A DNA stretch of 64,000 bases, from positions 1,322,001-1,386,000 of the forward strand of contig NZ_JAEKFH010000003.1 in assembly GCF_016650695.1 (NCBI RefSeq), in the 5' to 3' direction. Made by a program: the position numbers and the translations under genes. The stretch comes from Pseudomonas sp. TH41 (lineage in GTDB: Bacteria > Pseudomonadota > Gammaproteobacteria > Pseudomonadales > Pseudomonadaceae). The notes under the pieces are model-generated. The model was not told the DNA's origin. It did no database searches and was given only the letters and a program-made list of their open reading frames with translations. Shown piece after piece: positions 55,479 to 63,501 of this stretch (the stretch's first letter is position 1; every line of letters begins with the position of its first letter).

Positions 55479-56903
55479 TCACGCCTTCGCCGGCATCGCA
55501 CCGACACCTCTACGGCGGCGTTTACCCGAGAGCACGATCAGCACGCCGCTCACCAGCGACAGCGCTCCCAAATACCAGGCGGTATAGAGATCGTCCGGGG
55601 AGACCGGGTTGGCCCCTGCGGTGTAACCGATGTAGGCGAGTACAAAGAGCGCCAGCAATGCGGGGATCGAAAGCAGTGTTGCGGTGAGCGCCTTGTGTTG
55701 CTTCCAGGTCATGACCATGAATGCCGCCAGCGCCGAGATGTAGGACATCACCAGGGTGATGGTGACCACGTCGTAATACCAAACGATCTTGTCCAGCGGC
55801 TTCCACCAGAGCAACGCGATGCCGGCGAGCGACACCAGGCCCAGGGTGAACCACGGCGCCTTGAAGCGGTTGACGGCGCTGAAGGCGCCCGGAAGGTGCC
55901 CCTCTTCACTCATCCGATACAGCGTGCGCGCCGACGAATTGGAAGAAATCTGCAGGCCGGCGCACGCCGAAGTAATCACCACGAACAGCGCGAGCCAGGC
56001 CATGGCCGGTGGCAGGTAGACATTGGCGACCGCGGCGATAGGCCCTCCGTTGCCGTTTTCAACAATGGCAGCCAGTTGCTCCACTGGAACAGCGTATTGC
56101 CAGCCGATGGCAGCCAGGCTGTAAATAACGAATGCCGAAGTCAGAACGATCAACAGCGAACGTTGCACGGTGCGAACCGGCACGCGCGCCTCTTCGATGT
56201 AATTGATGGCCGAATCGAAATTCGCCAGCATCCACACACCAAACAGCACCCCCGGGCCAATCGCGGCAAGACCACCGGCACCTTGCAGCGAATACATTGA
56301 GGTCAGCGACAGGTTCTCGACCTGCGGATGGATCAGCCCCATGAACCCCAGCCCGGCGACCACGGCAATCTCGAACACCAGAAAGGTGCTGGCGAGTTTC
56401 GCGGTCACGCCGACACCGCGCACCGACACCGCAAAGAAGGTCACGATCAGCAAGGTACCGATGATCTTCGCGTTGAGTTCGCCGGCGAGCGAAGGCATCA
56501 GCGCCTGGATGTATTCGGAGCCGATCAACGCACACATGGGCGTTACCGCGATGCAGGCAACGGCATAGGTCCAGCCCAGAATGCAGCCGATATCCGGATG
56601 CAGGAAACGCGAACAAAAGGTAAAGATGCCCCCCGCCGAAGGTGCCTGGCGCGTCAGCGAAACCATGCACACGGCCAGCACCAGCATAGGGAAAAAGAAC
56701 GCAATCAAGATCGCCAGGGGTGCCTGATGGCCGGAAATCGAATAGAGGATCGACATCGACGAGGCGGCCACCCAGGCCGGTGCGTTGAACCCCAACGCTG
56801 AAAAACTGACGTCCTTGGTGTTGAGCTTTCCTTTATTGAGCGCGGTATCGAGCTCACTGACTACACCGTGACGGTCGTAACCGAAAAGTTCGTAGAGTTT
56901 CAT
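55479..56903 (-). CDS. APC-family amino acid/amine permease
   Basis: This 474-residue inner-membrane transporter of the amino acid-polyamine-organocation superfamily has about 12 hydrophobic helices. The N-terminal cytoplasmic part has FSALGFNAPAWVAASSMSI, and a consensus stretch LTRQAPSAGGIFTFCSRFLHPDIG follows. It is the first gene of the six-gene run and probably imports the compound that the downstream hydrolases attack. Confidence 0.92.
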   Translation of the reverse strand: MKLYELFGYDRHGVVSELDTALNKGKLNTKDVSFSALGFNAPAWVAASSMSILYSISGHQAPLAILIAFFFPMLVLAVCMVSLTRQAPSAGGIFTFCSRFLHPDIGCILGWTYAVACIAVTPMCALIGSEYIQALMPSLAGELNAKIIGTLLIVTFFAVSVRGVGVTAKLASTFLVFEIAVVAGLGFMGLIHPQVENLSLTSMYSLQGAGGLAAIGPGVLFGVWMLANFDSAINYIEEARVPVRTVQRSLLIVLTSAFVIYSLAAIGWQYAVPVEQLAAIVENGNGGPIAAVANVYLPPAMAWLALFVVITSACAGLQISSNSSARTLYRMSEEGHLPGAFSAVNRFKAPWFTLGLVSLAGIALLWWKPLDKIVWYYDVVTITLVMSYISALAAFMVMTWKQHKALTATLLSIPALLALFVLAYIGYTAGANPVSPDDLYTAWYLGALSLVSGVLIVLSGKRRRRGVGAMPAKA

Positions 56904-57246
56904 GTTTGTTCCCAGGCTCGTTTTTTATTGGCAGGTAGCGAAAACGCTTCTTGTAGGACAGAGCACTTGAGCAACACCCGCTGTTTAGCGGGCGTTAACG
57001 CCAATTCAAGATAGGGGACGGGCTACGCGGCACCAATTACCAAAGACAAAAGCTAACTTGCGCAAAACAGTACGGATGCAGGCGCGACTTCGCTGCGGCT
57101 GCTGGTCCGGTAGCCGGACAGTGCAGCACTGAGGCGAGGTCGATCTGTTGGGGATCACTCAGTGAGGTGACAGGAATCGAGTCCTGGTGTGCGGCCTCCA
57201 AATGGAGACTTGTTGGGAGCTGTAGTCGCCCACCGCAAAATGAACG
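56904..57246. other. 343-base intergenic region upstream of the permease operon
   Basis: No open frame looks coding. On the minus strand it should carry the promoter and leader of the permease operon. A hairpin AACGCCCGCT-AAAC-AGCGGGTGTT (56973-56996) and smaller palindromes (TCCGGTAGCCGGA, CAGTGCAGCACTG near 57108-57131) are visible. I see no riboswitch I recognise and no clear sigma-54 site. Confidence 0.5.
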
Positions 57247-58446
57247 CTACCTGAAAGTCAGTGCAAATGGCGCCGCCGCTTGTTGAATCGCACTGAAAAC
57301 ATGAGGCGCCTGCTCCCGATGTTGGGGATACCGTTCAAGCACCACTTCGAGTGCCGCCAACAATCTCTGAATACGCGCCTTCGGCTGTTCGATTTCACAC
57401 GTCTGTGCAAACTCCAGCAACCCTTGCCGCGAGGCGAACATCGACTTGCTCCCTGTCAGGTCCAGCGCCAAAACATCCTCAGGAATGTAAGCCGTGGTGT
57501 TGACGATGTCGTAGGCCGGCGCCAGGCGCGCATCACGTTGCGTAGGCTCGGAGTACAGCAAACCAAAGTTTTTCAAATGAGCGTCGCCATTTCCGACGAT
57601 GCAGCTCAGGGCAACGCTATCGAAGAGTTGCTCAAGTGAAGATCGCAGATGTTTTGCAGGGCAATACAGTCGAACCGCCTTGGCGATGGCTGCGTAACTT
57701 TTGCTGTATTTCTGATCGGCCGAAAGCCCCATCAGCGCTGCCATGTCCTCGAAGCCAATCGGGTTGAGCTGATCGTCTCGATCGAACCGACGCATGACAA
57801 ACAGCTTGGCATTATCGGAAAGGTAAAACTCTGGAACGGGAATTCCCGACTCCTTGGCAATGGACATGCAAAGGAACTCGTTGATCGCCAAACCGGGAAA
57901 CTCGTCCCGGCCACTTTTGATGATCAAGTCCGAGGTTTTTGAGATCACTCGTGGTAACTCGGCGCCCTGATGTTCTGGCACCAGCACCTTCGGTTGGACA
58001 CCCGAAATGCCGGCCCGCAAGATGTATCGATCAAGAAGACCAGCGAAGATATCTTCCGTACCGTCCCAAGTCAGAATCTCTTCGAGCTTTTCTCCTGGAA
58101 ACTGTTGCTCCCCAAGCAATGCATCAACCGTTTCGGAGCGTACCTGAACCCTGCCAATGGGCGAACTGCTGCCAGACAGCGCAAGGAGTAGCATCGGATC
58201 GACGTTTACGATTTTTGCCAAGCGATTACGTAGCTGCTCCAGCACATAGCCTTCGGGCAGATTCATCTGAAAAACAGGGTGCAGTTCTCGCCGACGAAAT
58301 TCGTCAGCCCGCACCGGCATCGACAGGCTGATGGCCATGTTGGGCGATGCATCTTCGTGATAGCGGAAAATGAATTCCTCGGCGCCAGTGAGGATCCGGC
58401 CGCTGGCGCCCTCTGGCGTGCTGACTTTGAGGGAGGTCCTTTTCAT
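57247..58446 (-). CDS. hipA: HipA-family toxin kinase
   Basis: This 399-residue serine/threonine kinase toxin has an N-terminal Couple_hipA domain and a C-terminal kinase domain. Visible residues are the GISGVQPK loop (146-153, regulatory serine 148 or 149 region), the catalytic loop GNGDAHLKNF (D288, N293) and the metal aspartate in APAYDIV (D313). HipA kinases inactivate aminoacyl-tRNA synthetases and induce persistence. Its ATG overlaps the hipB stop by four bases. Confidence 0.93.
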   Translation of the reverse strand: MKRTSLKVSTPEGASGRILTGAEEFIFRYHEDASPNMAISLSMPVRADEFRRRELHPVFQMNLPEGYVLEQLRNRLAKIVNVDPMLLLALSGSSSPIGRVQVRSETVDALLGEQQFPGEKLEEILTWDGTEDIFAGLLDRYILRAGISGVQPKVLVPEHQGAELPRVISKTSDLIIKSGRDEFPGLAINEFLCMSIAKESGIPVPEFYLSDNAKLFVMRRFDRDDQLNPIGFEDMAALMGLSADQKYSKSYAAIAKAVRLYCPAKHLRSSLEQLFDSVALSCIVGNGDAHLKNFGLLYSEPTQRDARLAPAYDIVNTTAYIPEDVLALDLTGSKSMFASRQGLLEFAQTCEIEQPKARIQRLLAALEVVLERYPQHREQAPHVFSAIQQAAAPFALTFR

Positions 58447-58694
58447 TCGAACAATGCCCCAAGCTCTTCAAGGGTCGGCATGGTCGCCGGAATGACAGCG
58501 AACTCGCAATCCAAAGCGCCCAGGACTCGTGCATAAGCGATCATGGCGACGGTCAGGGTGCCCTTCTCCACAGCAATGACTTTCTGCCGAGTCAACCCGG
58601 CGAGTTCGGCAAGACTTGCTTGCGTTAAGCCGCGATTGATACGCCGCTCACGTATTTGGTGACCGAGGCGGGAGAGTAGCAGGGCGTAATCCAT
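58443..58694 (-). CDS. hipB: HipB-family antitoxin (Xre HTH)
   Basis: This 83-residue helix-turn-helix protein has an XRE fold at RLGHQIRERRINRGLTQASL and LAELAGLTRQKVIAVEKG. It should bind HipA and repress the operon. The frame opens at an ATG at 58712, but that codon lies inside the operator palindrome and has no ribosome site. ATG 58694 (MDYALLLSRLG), preceded by ACGGAAACAGAAC, is preferred. Its stop overlaps the hipA start (ATGA). Confidence 0.93.
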   Translation of the reverse strand: MDYALLLSRLGHQIRERRINRGLTQASLAELAGLTRQKVIAVEKGTLTVAMIAYARVLGALDCEFAVIPATMPTLEELGALFE

Positions 58695-58708
58695 GTTCTG
58701 TTTCCGTG

Positions 58709-58726
58709 ACATTTATAAATAAATGT
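58709..58726 (-). promoter_or_regulatory. Palindromic operator of hipBA
   Basis: ACATTTATAAATAAATGT: perfect 7-base arms ACATTTA and TAAATGT around TAAA, 14 bases upstream of the preferred hipB start. Its AT-richness and TATAAA-like centre suggest it covers the promoter, as expected for HipB autorepression. Confidence 0.75.
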
Positions 58727-58864
58727 ATCGCAGACAGGACATTATAGCGAACCCGGCTCGTTCGTCCGCCAAAATCCTTTTCCCTCCCAAGCCTCGTCCA
58801 CCCCCGCAAAGCCCTTCTACACTCAACCCGCACCCTGCCTAAAACACCCACCAAACGAGCCCTC

Positions 58865-60271
58865 ATGACAATCCTCAACGAACGCTTGAAGCAAGGCAAG
58901 GATGCTCGCAAGCACTGCTCCCGCAGCGCGCAGGCGTCCGTTGGCAAAATAAATCGCGACCCGCTGCCGCTGATCAAAGCGTCGAGTGAAGGCCGCATCA
59001 AGTCGCTGGTCGAGCTGCGCTATGGGCGCATGCTGGTGTCGCCGTTTACCTTCTATCGCGGCAACGCGCTGCTGCAAGCCCACGATCTGTCGGGTACGCA
59101 GAACATGGGGTTGGTTGCGCCGATCTGTGGTGACAGTCACTTGATGAATTTTGGTGGGTTTGCCACGCCGGAACGCAATCTGTTGTTCAGCCTCAATGAT
59201 TTCGACGAAGCCCATCCCGGGCCTTGGGAATGGGACTTGAAACGGCTGGTGGCGAGTTTCGGGGTGGCCGCGCGCGACCTGCGCCATGGCGAGACGGTCG
59301 AAGAAACGGTCTGCCGCCAAGTGGTCGGCGCCTACCAGAAGACCATGCTCGAGTGCGCCGAACAAAGCACGCTGGACACCTGGTACGAATCCATCAGTTA
59401 TGACGATCTGCTGGAGCAGGCGCGCAAAAGCACGCTGGAACATGTCGAGCGCGCCATAGAGAAAGCCGAACGGCGCACCCATGCCGAATTGCTGCCGAAA
59501 ATCAGTGAGCGTGATGCCCAAGGCCGTCTGATTATTCGTGATGACCTGCCGGAAATTTTCCACCTGCACAAAAACACCACGTTGCTGGATGCCGACGATG
59601 ACTGGCTACGTCTCTCGGACTGGCGGCCGCTCTATGACACATTCATGCGCGACTATCGAGCCACGCTGCAAGCCGATCGCCGAGACCTGTTGTCGCGTTT
59701 TCATGTCCATGACCTGGCGTTCAAAGTGGTGGGTGTCGGCAGTGTTGGCACGCGTTGCATGGTGGCCCTGCTGACCGATGAACAAGAGTTCCCGTTGTTC
59801 CTGCAATTCAAGGAAGCACGGCGCTCGGTACTCGCCAATTACGTGAAGACAAAACCAGGGGTGCGCCACAACGGTCAACGCGTGGTCGAAGGCCAGCGGT
59901 TGATGCAATCGGCCAGCGACCTGTTCCTGGGATGGACCACCGGGCCTGGCGGACGTCAATTCTATGTGCGTCAGCTGCGCGACATGAAAATCTCCGCCGA
60001 ACTCGAAAACTTCGACGCCGAAACCTTCGCCGCCTACGGACGCGTCTGTGGCCGCGCGCTGGCCAGCGCCCATGCCAAATCGTCGGGGTGTGCCGCGCAG
60101 ATCAGCGGCTACATCGGCAAGGGCGACGCGCTGGCGGATGCGTTGTTCAAGTACGCGCAAAGCTACACCGAACAGAATGAGCGCGACTTCGAACGATTCC
60201 AGATGGCCTGCCGCAAGGGTCGTTTGCGGGCGCGTTCGGAAGCCGACTTTGCGGCGGATCATTTGCCGTAG
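58865..60271 (+). CDS. DUF2252 family protein
   Basis: This 468-residue soluble protein matches DUF2252, a kinase-like fold of unknown function. Typical segments are RMLVSPFTFYRGNALLQAHDL, ICGDSHLMNFGGFATPERN, LNDFDEAHPGPWEWDLKRL and VGVGSVGTRC. The GDSH-x2-NFG and NDFDE motifs resemble the catalytic and metal loops of aminoglycoside phosphotransferase-like kinases; this is an inference. It is a single gene with a terminator at 60379-60404. Confidence 0.9.
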   Translation: MTILNERLKQGKDARKHCSRSAQASVGKINRDPLPLIKASSEGRIKSLVELRYGRMLVSPFTFYRGNALLQAHDLSGTQNMGLVAPICGDSHLMNFGGFATPERNLLFSLNDFDEAHPGPWEWDLKRLVASFGVAARDLRHGETVEETVCRQVVGAYQKTMLECAEQSTLDTWYESISYDDLLEQARKSTLEHVERAIEKAERRTHAELLPKISERDAQGRLIIRDDLPEIFHLHKNTTLLDADDDWLRLSDWRPLYDTFMRDYRATLQADRRDLLSRFHVHDLAFKVVGVGSVGTRCMVALLTDEQEFPLFLQFKEARRSVLANYVKTKPGVRHNGQRVVEGQRLMQSASDLFLGWTTGPGGRQFYVRQLRDMKISAELENFDAETFAAYGRVCGRALASAHAKSSGCAAQISGYIGKGDALADALFKYAQSYTEQNERDFERFQMACRKGRLRARSEADFAADHLP

Positions 60272-60378
60272 CGAGTGGCGGCGCCGGAGACGGGCCCTCA
60301 CCTATATAAATTTTTCTTCACCCCACGGCCCCGCGCCAACCGGTACATTGCGCTCGCTCATTCAAGAAACTACGGTTT

Positions 60379-60404
60379 GCCCGCCCTCCCGCGGGCTTTT
60401 TTTT
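60379..60404 (+). terminator. Rho-independent terminator after DUF2252 gene
   Basis: GCCCGC CCTCC GCGGGC followed by eight Ts, about 108 bases after the stop codon. Confidence 0.9.
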
Positions 60405-60493
60405 GCCTGTTTTGTTGCCCATCTGACGCAAATCTCTCTCAACGCCCTCATAGGGTGTACCATCAAAGACTGTCCATCAGATATCAGTTAGCC

Positions 60494-60928
60494 ATGTCCA
60501 CGCCAAGCGAAGAGAGCCGCCGGATCGTAGCTTCTCTGATCCACCGCGTCGGCCCCAACGCTGACATTGCCAAGACCGCTCACGCGATTGTTGCAACCGT
60601 GCAGGAGATGGACACAGCCCTTACGCCCATTATCGGCCACCAAGGGGTTGCCGCGCTTTATCGCCGCAGTGTCCACCTGTGTGTCTCCACTCATCCACGT
60701 TTGGCCGGCACCTATGACCGTGTGCAGGCCGCCATGGACCTGACCGTCCTCACCTCCGTACTCGTTGAGCAAAGCGAAGCCGATGCGCTGTTTTTCGGTG
60801 AAGTATTGCTGACCACCTTCTACGAGTTGCTGACCACGCTGATCGGGCCCTTGCTCACCGCACGTTTGCTTCGTAGCGTGTGGGAACCTTCTTTGAGCGA
60901 CACCCCTTCGCAGGAAATTTCGCCATGA
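60494..60928 (+). CDS. Unknown protein upstream of a KaiC-like gene
   Basis: This is a 144-residue helical soluble protein beginning MSTPSEESRRIVASLIHRVG, with IGHQGVAALYRRSVHLC and EADALFFGEVLLTTFYELLTTLIGPLLT. I do not recognise a family by name. The frame is open to 60275, but ATG 60494 starts the plausible sequence. Its TGA overlaps the KaiC-like ATG (ATGA), so it is translationally coupled and probably a partner in the same signalling system. Confidence 0.82.
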   Translation: MSTPSEESRRIVASLIHRVGPNADIAKTAHAIVATVQEMDTALTPIIGHQGVAALYRRSVHLCVSTHPRLAGTYDRVQAAMDLTVLTSVLVEQSEADALFFGEVLLTTFYELLTTLIGPLLTARLLRSVWEPSLSDTPSQEISP

Positions 60929-62385
60929 GCACCAAAGTGACTATCAACCGCCTGGCCACCGGTGTGCCAGGACTGGACGAGGTGCTGGGCGGAGGATTGC
61001 CGGAATTTTCGTTCAACCTGATCGCGGGCCCCCCAGGCTGCGGCAAAACCACCCTCGCTCATCAGATGATGTTCGCTCTGGCGACGCCCGAACGCCCGGC
61101 GCTGTTCTTTACCGTGCTCGGTGAGCCACCGCTGAAGATGCTGCGTTATCAGCAGCAATTCGACTTCTTCGACAGCGAAGCGATCAACCACTCGATTCGT
61201 TACGTCAACCTGGCCGACGATACCCTGGCCGGAAATCTGGACGAAGTGCTGCGGCGCATCGTCAGCGAGGTCGAGGCCCACTCCCCGGCGCTGGTGTTTG
61301 TCGACTCGTTCCGTTCGGTGGTGCTGGCCAGCCAGACCCAGGACAACCCGAACAACAACCTGCCGCAGTTCGTTCAGCAACTGGGCATGTTGATGACCAC
61401 CTGGCAGGCGACGACCTTCCTGATTGGCGAATATTTTACGGAAACCGACACCAACCCGATTTTCACCGTGGCCGACGGCCTGATCTGGCTGCGGCAAAGC
61501 GTTCAGCGCAATTCCATGGTGCGCAAGATGGAAATCATGAAGATGCGCGGCCAGCCAACGCTGCCAGGGCTGCACACCTTCCGCATCGCCACGTCGGGGA
61601 TCAAGGTGTTTGCGCCCGCCTCGCTCAACCCGGTTGAAGCGCCGCTGGAGTTCCCCATCAAACGCCTGAAAATGGGCGTGCCGCAGCTCGACGACATGCT
61701 CGGTGGCGGTCTGCCCCGGGGTTACTCCTTGCTAGTGGCCGGGCCGTCGGGTTCCGGCAAGAGCATTCTGGCCGCGACCTTCCTCGCTGAAGGCGCGCGC
61801 AATGGCGAAACCGGCGTGATCGCGGTGTTCGAGCAACGGCCTAATCACTCCCAGAACGCCACCCTTGCTGGCCTGATCCAGAGCGGACAGGTTGGTCTGG
61901 TAGACAGCCGCGCCCCGGACCTGTCCATCGACGAGATCGTGCAGTTGCTGTTGAGCGAGATCACCCGATTGAAAGCCACCCGCTTGGTGATCGACTCACT
62001 ATCGGGTTTCGAACTGGCGCTGGCGCCGACCTTCCGCGAAGACTTCCGCGAGTCGCTGTCGCGTATGGTCACTGCCCTGACCAGCGCAGGGGTCAGCGTG
62101 TTGATGACCTCGGAGCTGGAAGACCGCTACAGCGATCTGCGCTTCAGCCCTTATGGCACGGCGTTTCTCACCGACGCGATCATCGTCCAGCGCTACATTG
62201 AAGTGCAAAGCCGCCTATTGCGCATCATGGCCGTGGTCAAAGTCCGGGCCAGCGCCCACTCCGATGAATTACGCCTGTACAGCATCGACGATAAAGGCTT
62301 GCAGATCGGCGAAATGCTGCCGAACCAGGAAGGTCTGCTCGGAGGTCGGCCTACCCGGCGCCGTATGGACAATGATGAGGGATGA
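60925..62385 (+). CDS. KaiC-like double-domain ATPase
   Basis: This 486-residue RecA-fold protein has two tandem KaiC domains. The first begins TGVPGLDEVLGGGLPE with Walker A GPPGCGKTT (35-43). The second begins MGVPQLDDMLGGGLPRG with Walker A GPSGSGKS (273-280). Each has a Walker B-type strand (PALVFVDSFRS; TRLVIDSLSG). The paired catalytic glutamates of cyanobacterial KaiC are not obvious: the first has LGEPP and the second FEQRP. No kaiA or kaiB lies nearby. It is followed 9 bases later by a histidine kinase gene, suggesting a combined output pathway. Confidence 0.9.
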   Translation: MSTKVTINRLATGVPGLDEVLGGGLPEFSFNLIAGPPGCGKTTLAHQMMFALATPERPALFFTVLGEPPLKMLRYQQQFDFFDSEAINHSIRYVNLADDTLAGNLDEVLRRIVSEVEAHSPALVFVDSFRSVVLASQTQDNPNNNLPQFVQQLGMLMTTWQATTFLIGEYFTETDTNPIFTVADGLIWLRQSVQRNSMVRKMEIMKMRGQPTLPGLHTFRIATSGIKVFAPASLNPVEAPLEFPIKRLKMGVPQLDDMLGGGLPRGYSLLVAGPSGSGKSILAATFLAEGARNGETGVIAVFEQRPNHSQNATLAGLIQSGQVGLVDSRAPDLSIDEIVQLLLSEITRLKATRLVIDSLSGFELALAPTFREDFRESLSRMVTALTSAGVSVLMTSELEDRYSDLRFSPYGTAFLTDAIIVQRYIEVQSRLLRIMAVVKVRASAHSDELRLYSIDDKGLQIGEMLPNQEGLLGGRPTRRRMDNDEG

Positions 62386-62394
62386 GCAAAAATC

Positions 62395-63417
62395 ATGAAT
62401 GAGGCCAATGGCAAGAACGAGCAAGTGATGGCCACGGCCGCTCGCGAACTGTTCCTGCTCGGCCAGAAAACCGTTGAGGCGCGCGCCGTGTTGGCGGCGT
62501 TGCAAAAAGAGCTGAACGACGCCAACACCCAGCTCGCCGACAGCCAGCAAGTCGAACAACTGATCGAGGCCAATCAGCAATTGGTCCTGGCGATTCTGTT
62601 GGCGCAGTCTGATGCGGAAAAACCCAAGCGCTCCATGGAAGAACAGCAGCGCTACCTGGAGATGCGCGAAGCCAACGAACAATTGGTCCTTGCCGTCCTC
62701 AGTGCGCAACATTTGCAAGCCTCGGCCGAGCACAGCCTGGCGGAGCAACGAAACATCCTCACGCTGGTGGCCCACGAACTGCGCAACCCGCTGACGCCGA
62801 TCAGCATGATCGCCGGTCGACTGGTGCGGGTGCCCCGCGAAGAACTGCCGAGAATGCAGGCGCTGATCGAAAGCCAGGTGCAGCATATGTCGCGGCTGGT
62901 GGACGACTTGCTCGACGTCTCCCGCGCCAGCACCGGCAAGTTGCGACTGGATTGCCGCAGCGTGGACATGGTGCAGATCATTCATCAGGCCATCGACGTT
63001 TGCAGCCCGTTAATGACGGCGCACCATTTGCACTTCACCGCCGAGCTGCCCGAGTGCTCGCTCGCGGTGAACGGTGATCCGGTGCGCCTCACGCAGATTC
63101 TCGGCAACCTGCTGGGCAATGCGGCCAAATACACACCGGCGGGCGGCACGGTCACGCTTTCGGTCACCGCCGAAGCCGATCTGCTGGAGATGAGCATCTG
63201 CGATAGCGGCATCGGTATATCCGCCAAGGCGCTACCGTTTATCTTCGAGCCGTTTGTGCAGGATGTTCACGCGGTCGGCTTCAACGGTGCCGGCCTCGGC
63301 ATCGGCCTGACGGTCGTGCGAGAATTGGTCGAGGCCCATGACGGCACGGTGATCGGCATGAGCGACGGTGACGGCAAAGGCAGTACCTTTATCGTGACCC
63401 TGCCGTTGGCCGTTTGA
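62395..63417 (+). CDS. Soluble sensor histidine kinase
   Basis: This 340-residue kinase has no membrane segment. Residues 1-118 form a predicted coiled coil with a repeated motif (EANQQLVLAILLAQ at 58-71 and EANEQLVLAVLSAQ at 92-105). The HisKA domain carries the phosphorylated H127 (VAHELRNPLTP), followed by HATPase boxes NLLGNAAKYTP, DSGIGIS and GAGLGIGLTVV. No receiver domain or response regulator is adjacent. It is the third gene of the KaiC-like operon. Confidence 0.93.
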   Translation: MNEANGKNEQVMATAARELFLLGQKTVEARAVLAALQKELNDANTQLADSQQVEQLIEANQQLVLAILLAQSDAEKPKRSMEEQQRYLEMREANEQLVLAVLSAQHLQASAEHSLAEQRNILTLVAHELRNPLTPISMIAGRLVRVPREELPRMQALIESQVQHMSRLVDDLLDVSRASTGKLRLDCRSVDMVQIIHQAIDVCSPLMTAHHLHFTAELPECSLAVNGDPVRLTQILGNLLGNAAKYTPAGGTVTLSVTAEADLLEMSICDSGIGISAKALPFIFEPFVQDVHAVGFNGAGLGIGLTVVRELVEAHDGTVIGMSDGDGKGSTFIVTLPLAV

Positions 63418-63501
63418 ATTTTTCGCATGGTATTCACGATTCGTTAAGTATTCGCTCCGTATGCTCGCGGTTCCCGGTCTCTCTTCGGTCACCAGAAGCC
63501 T

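Noticed and set aside
56904..57246. Possible guanidine riboswitch upstream of the permease-ureohydrolase operon
   Set aside because: I looked for the ykkC-type and mini-ykkC (ACGR hairpin pair) patterns because of the ureohydrolase, but the hairpins seen do not match; only ordinary palindromes were found.
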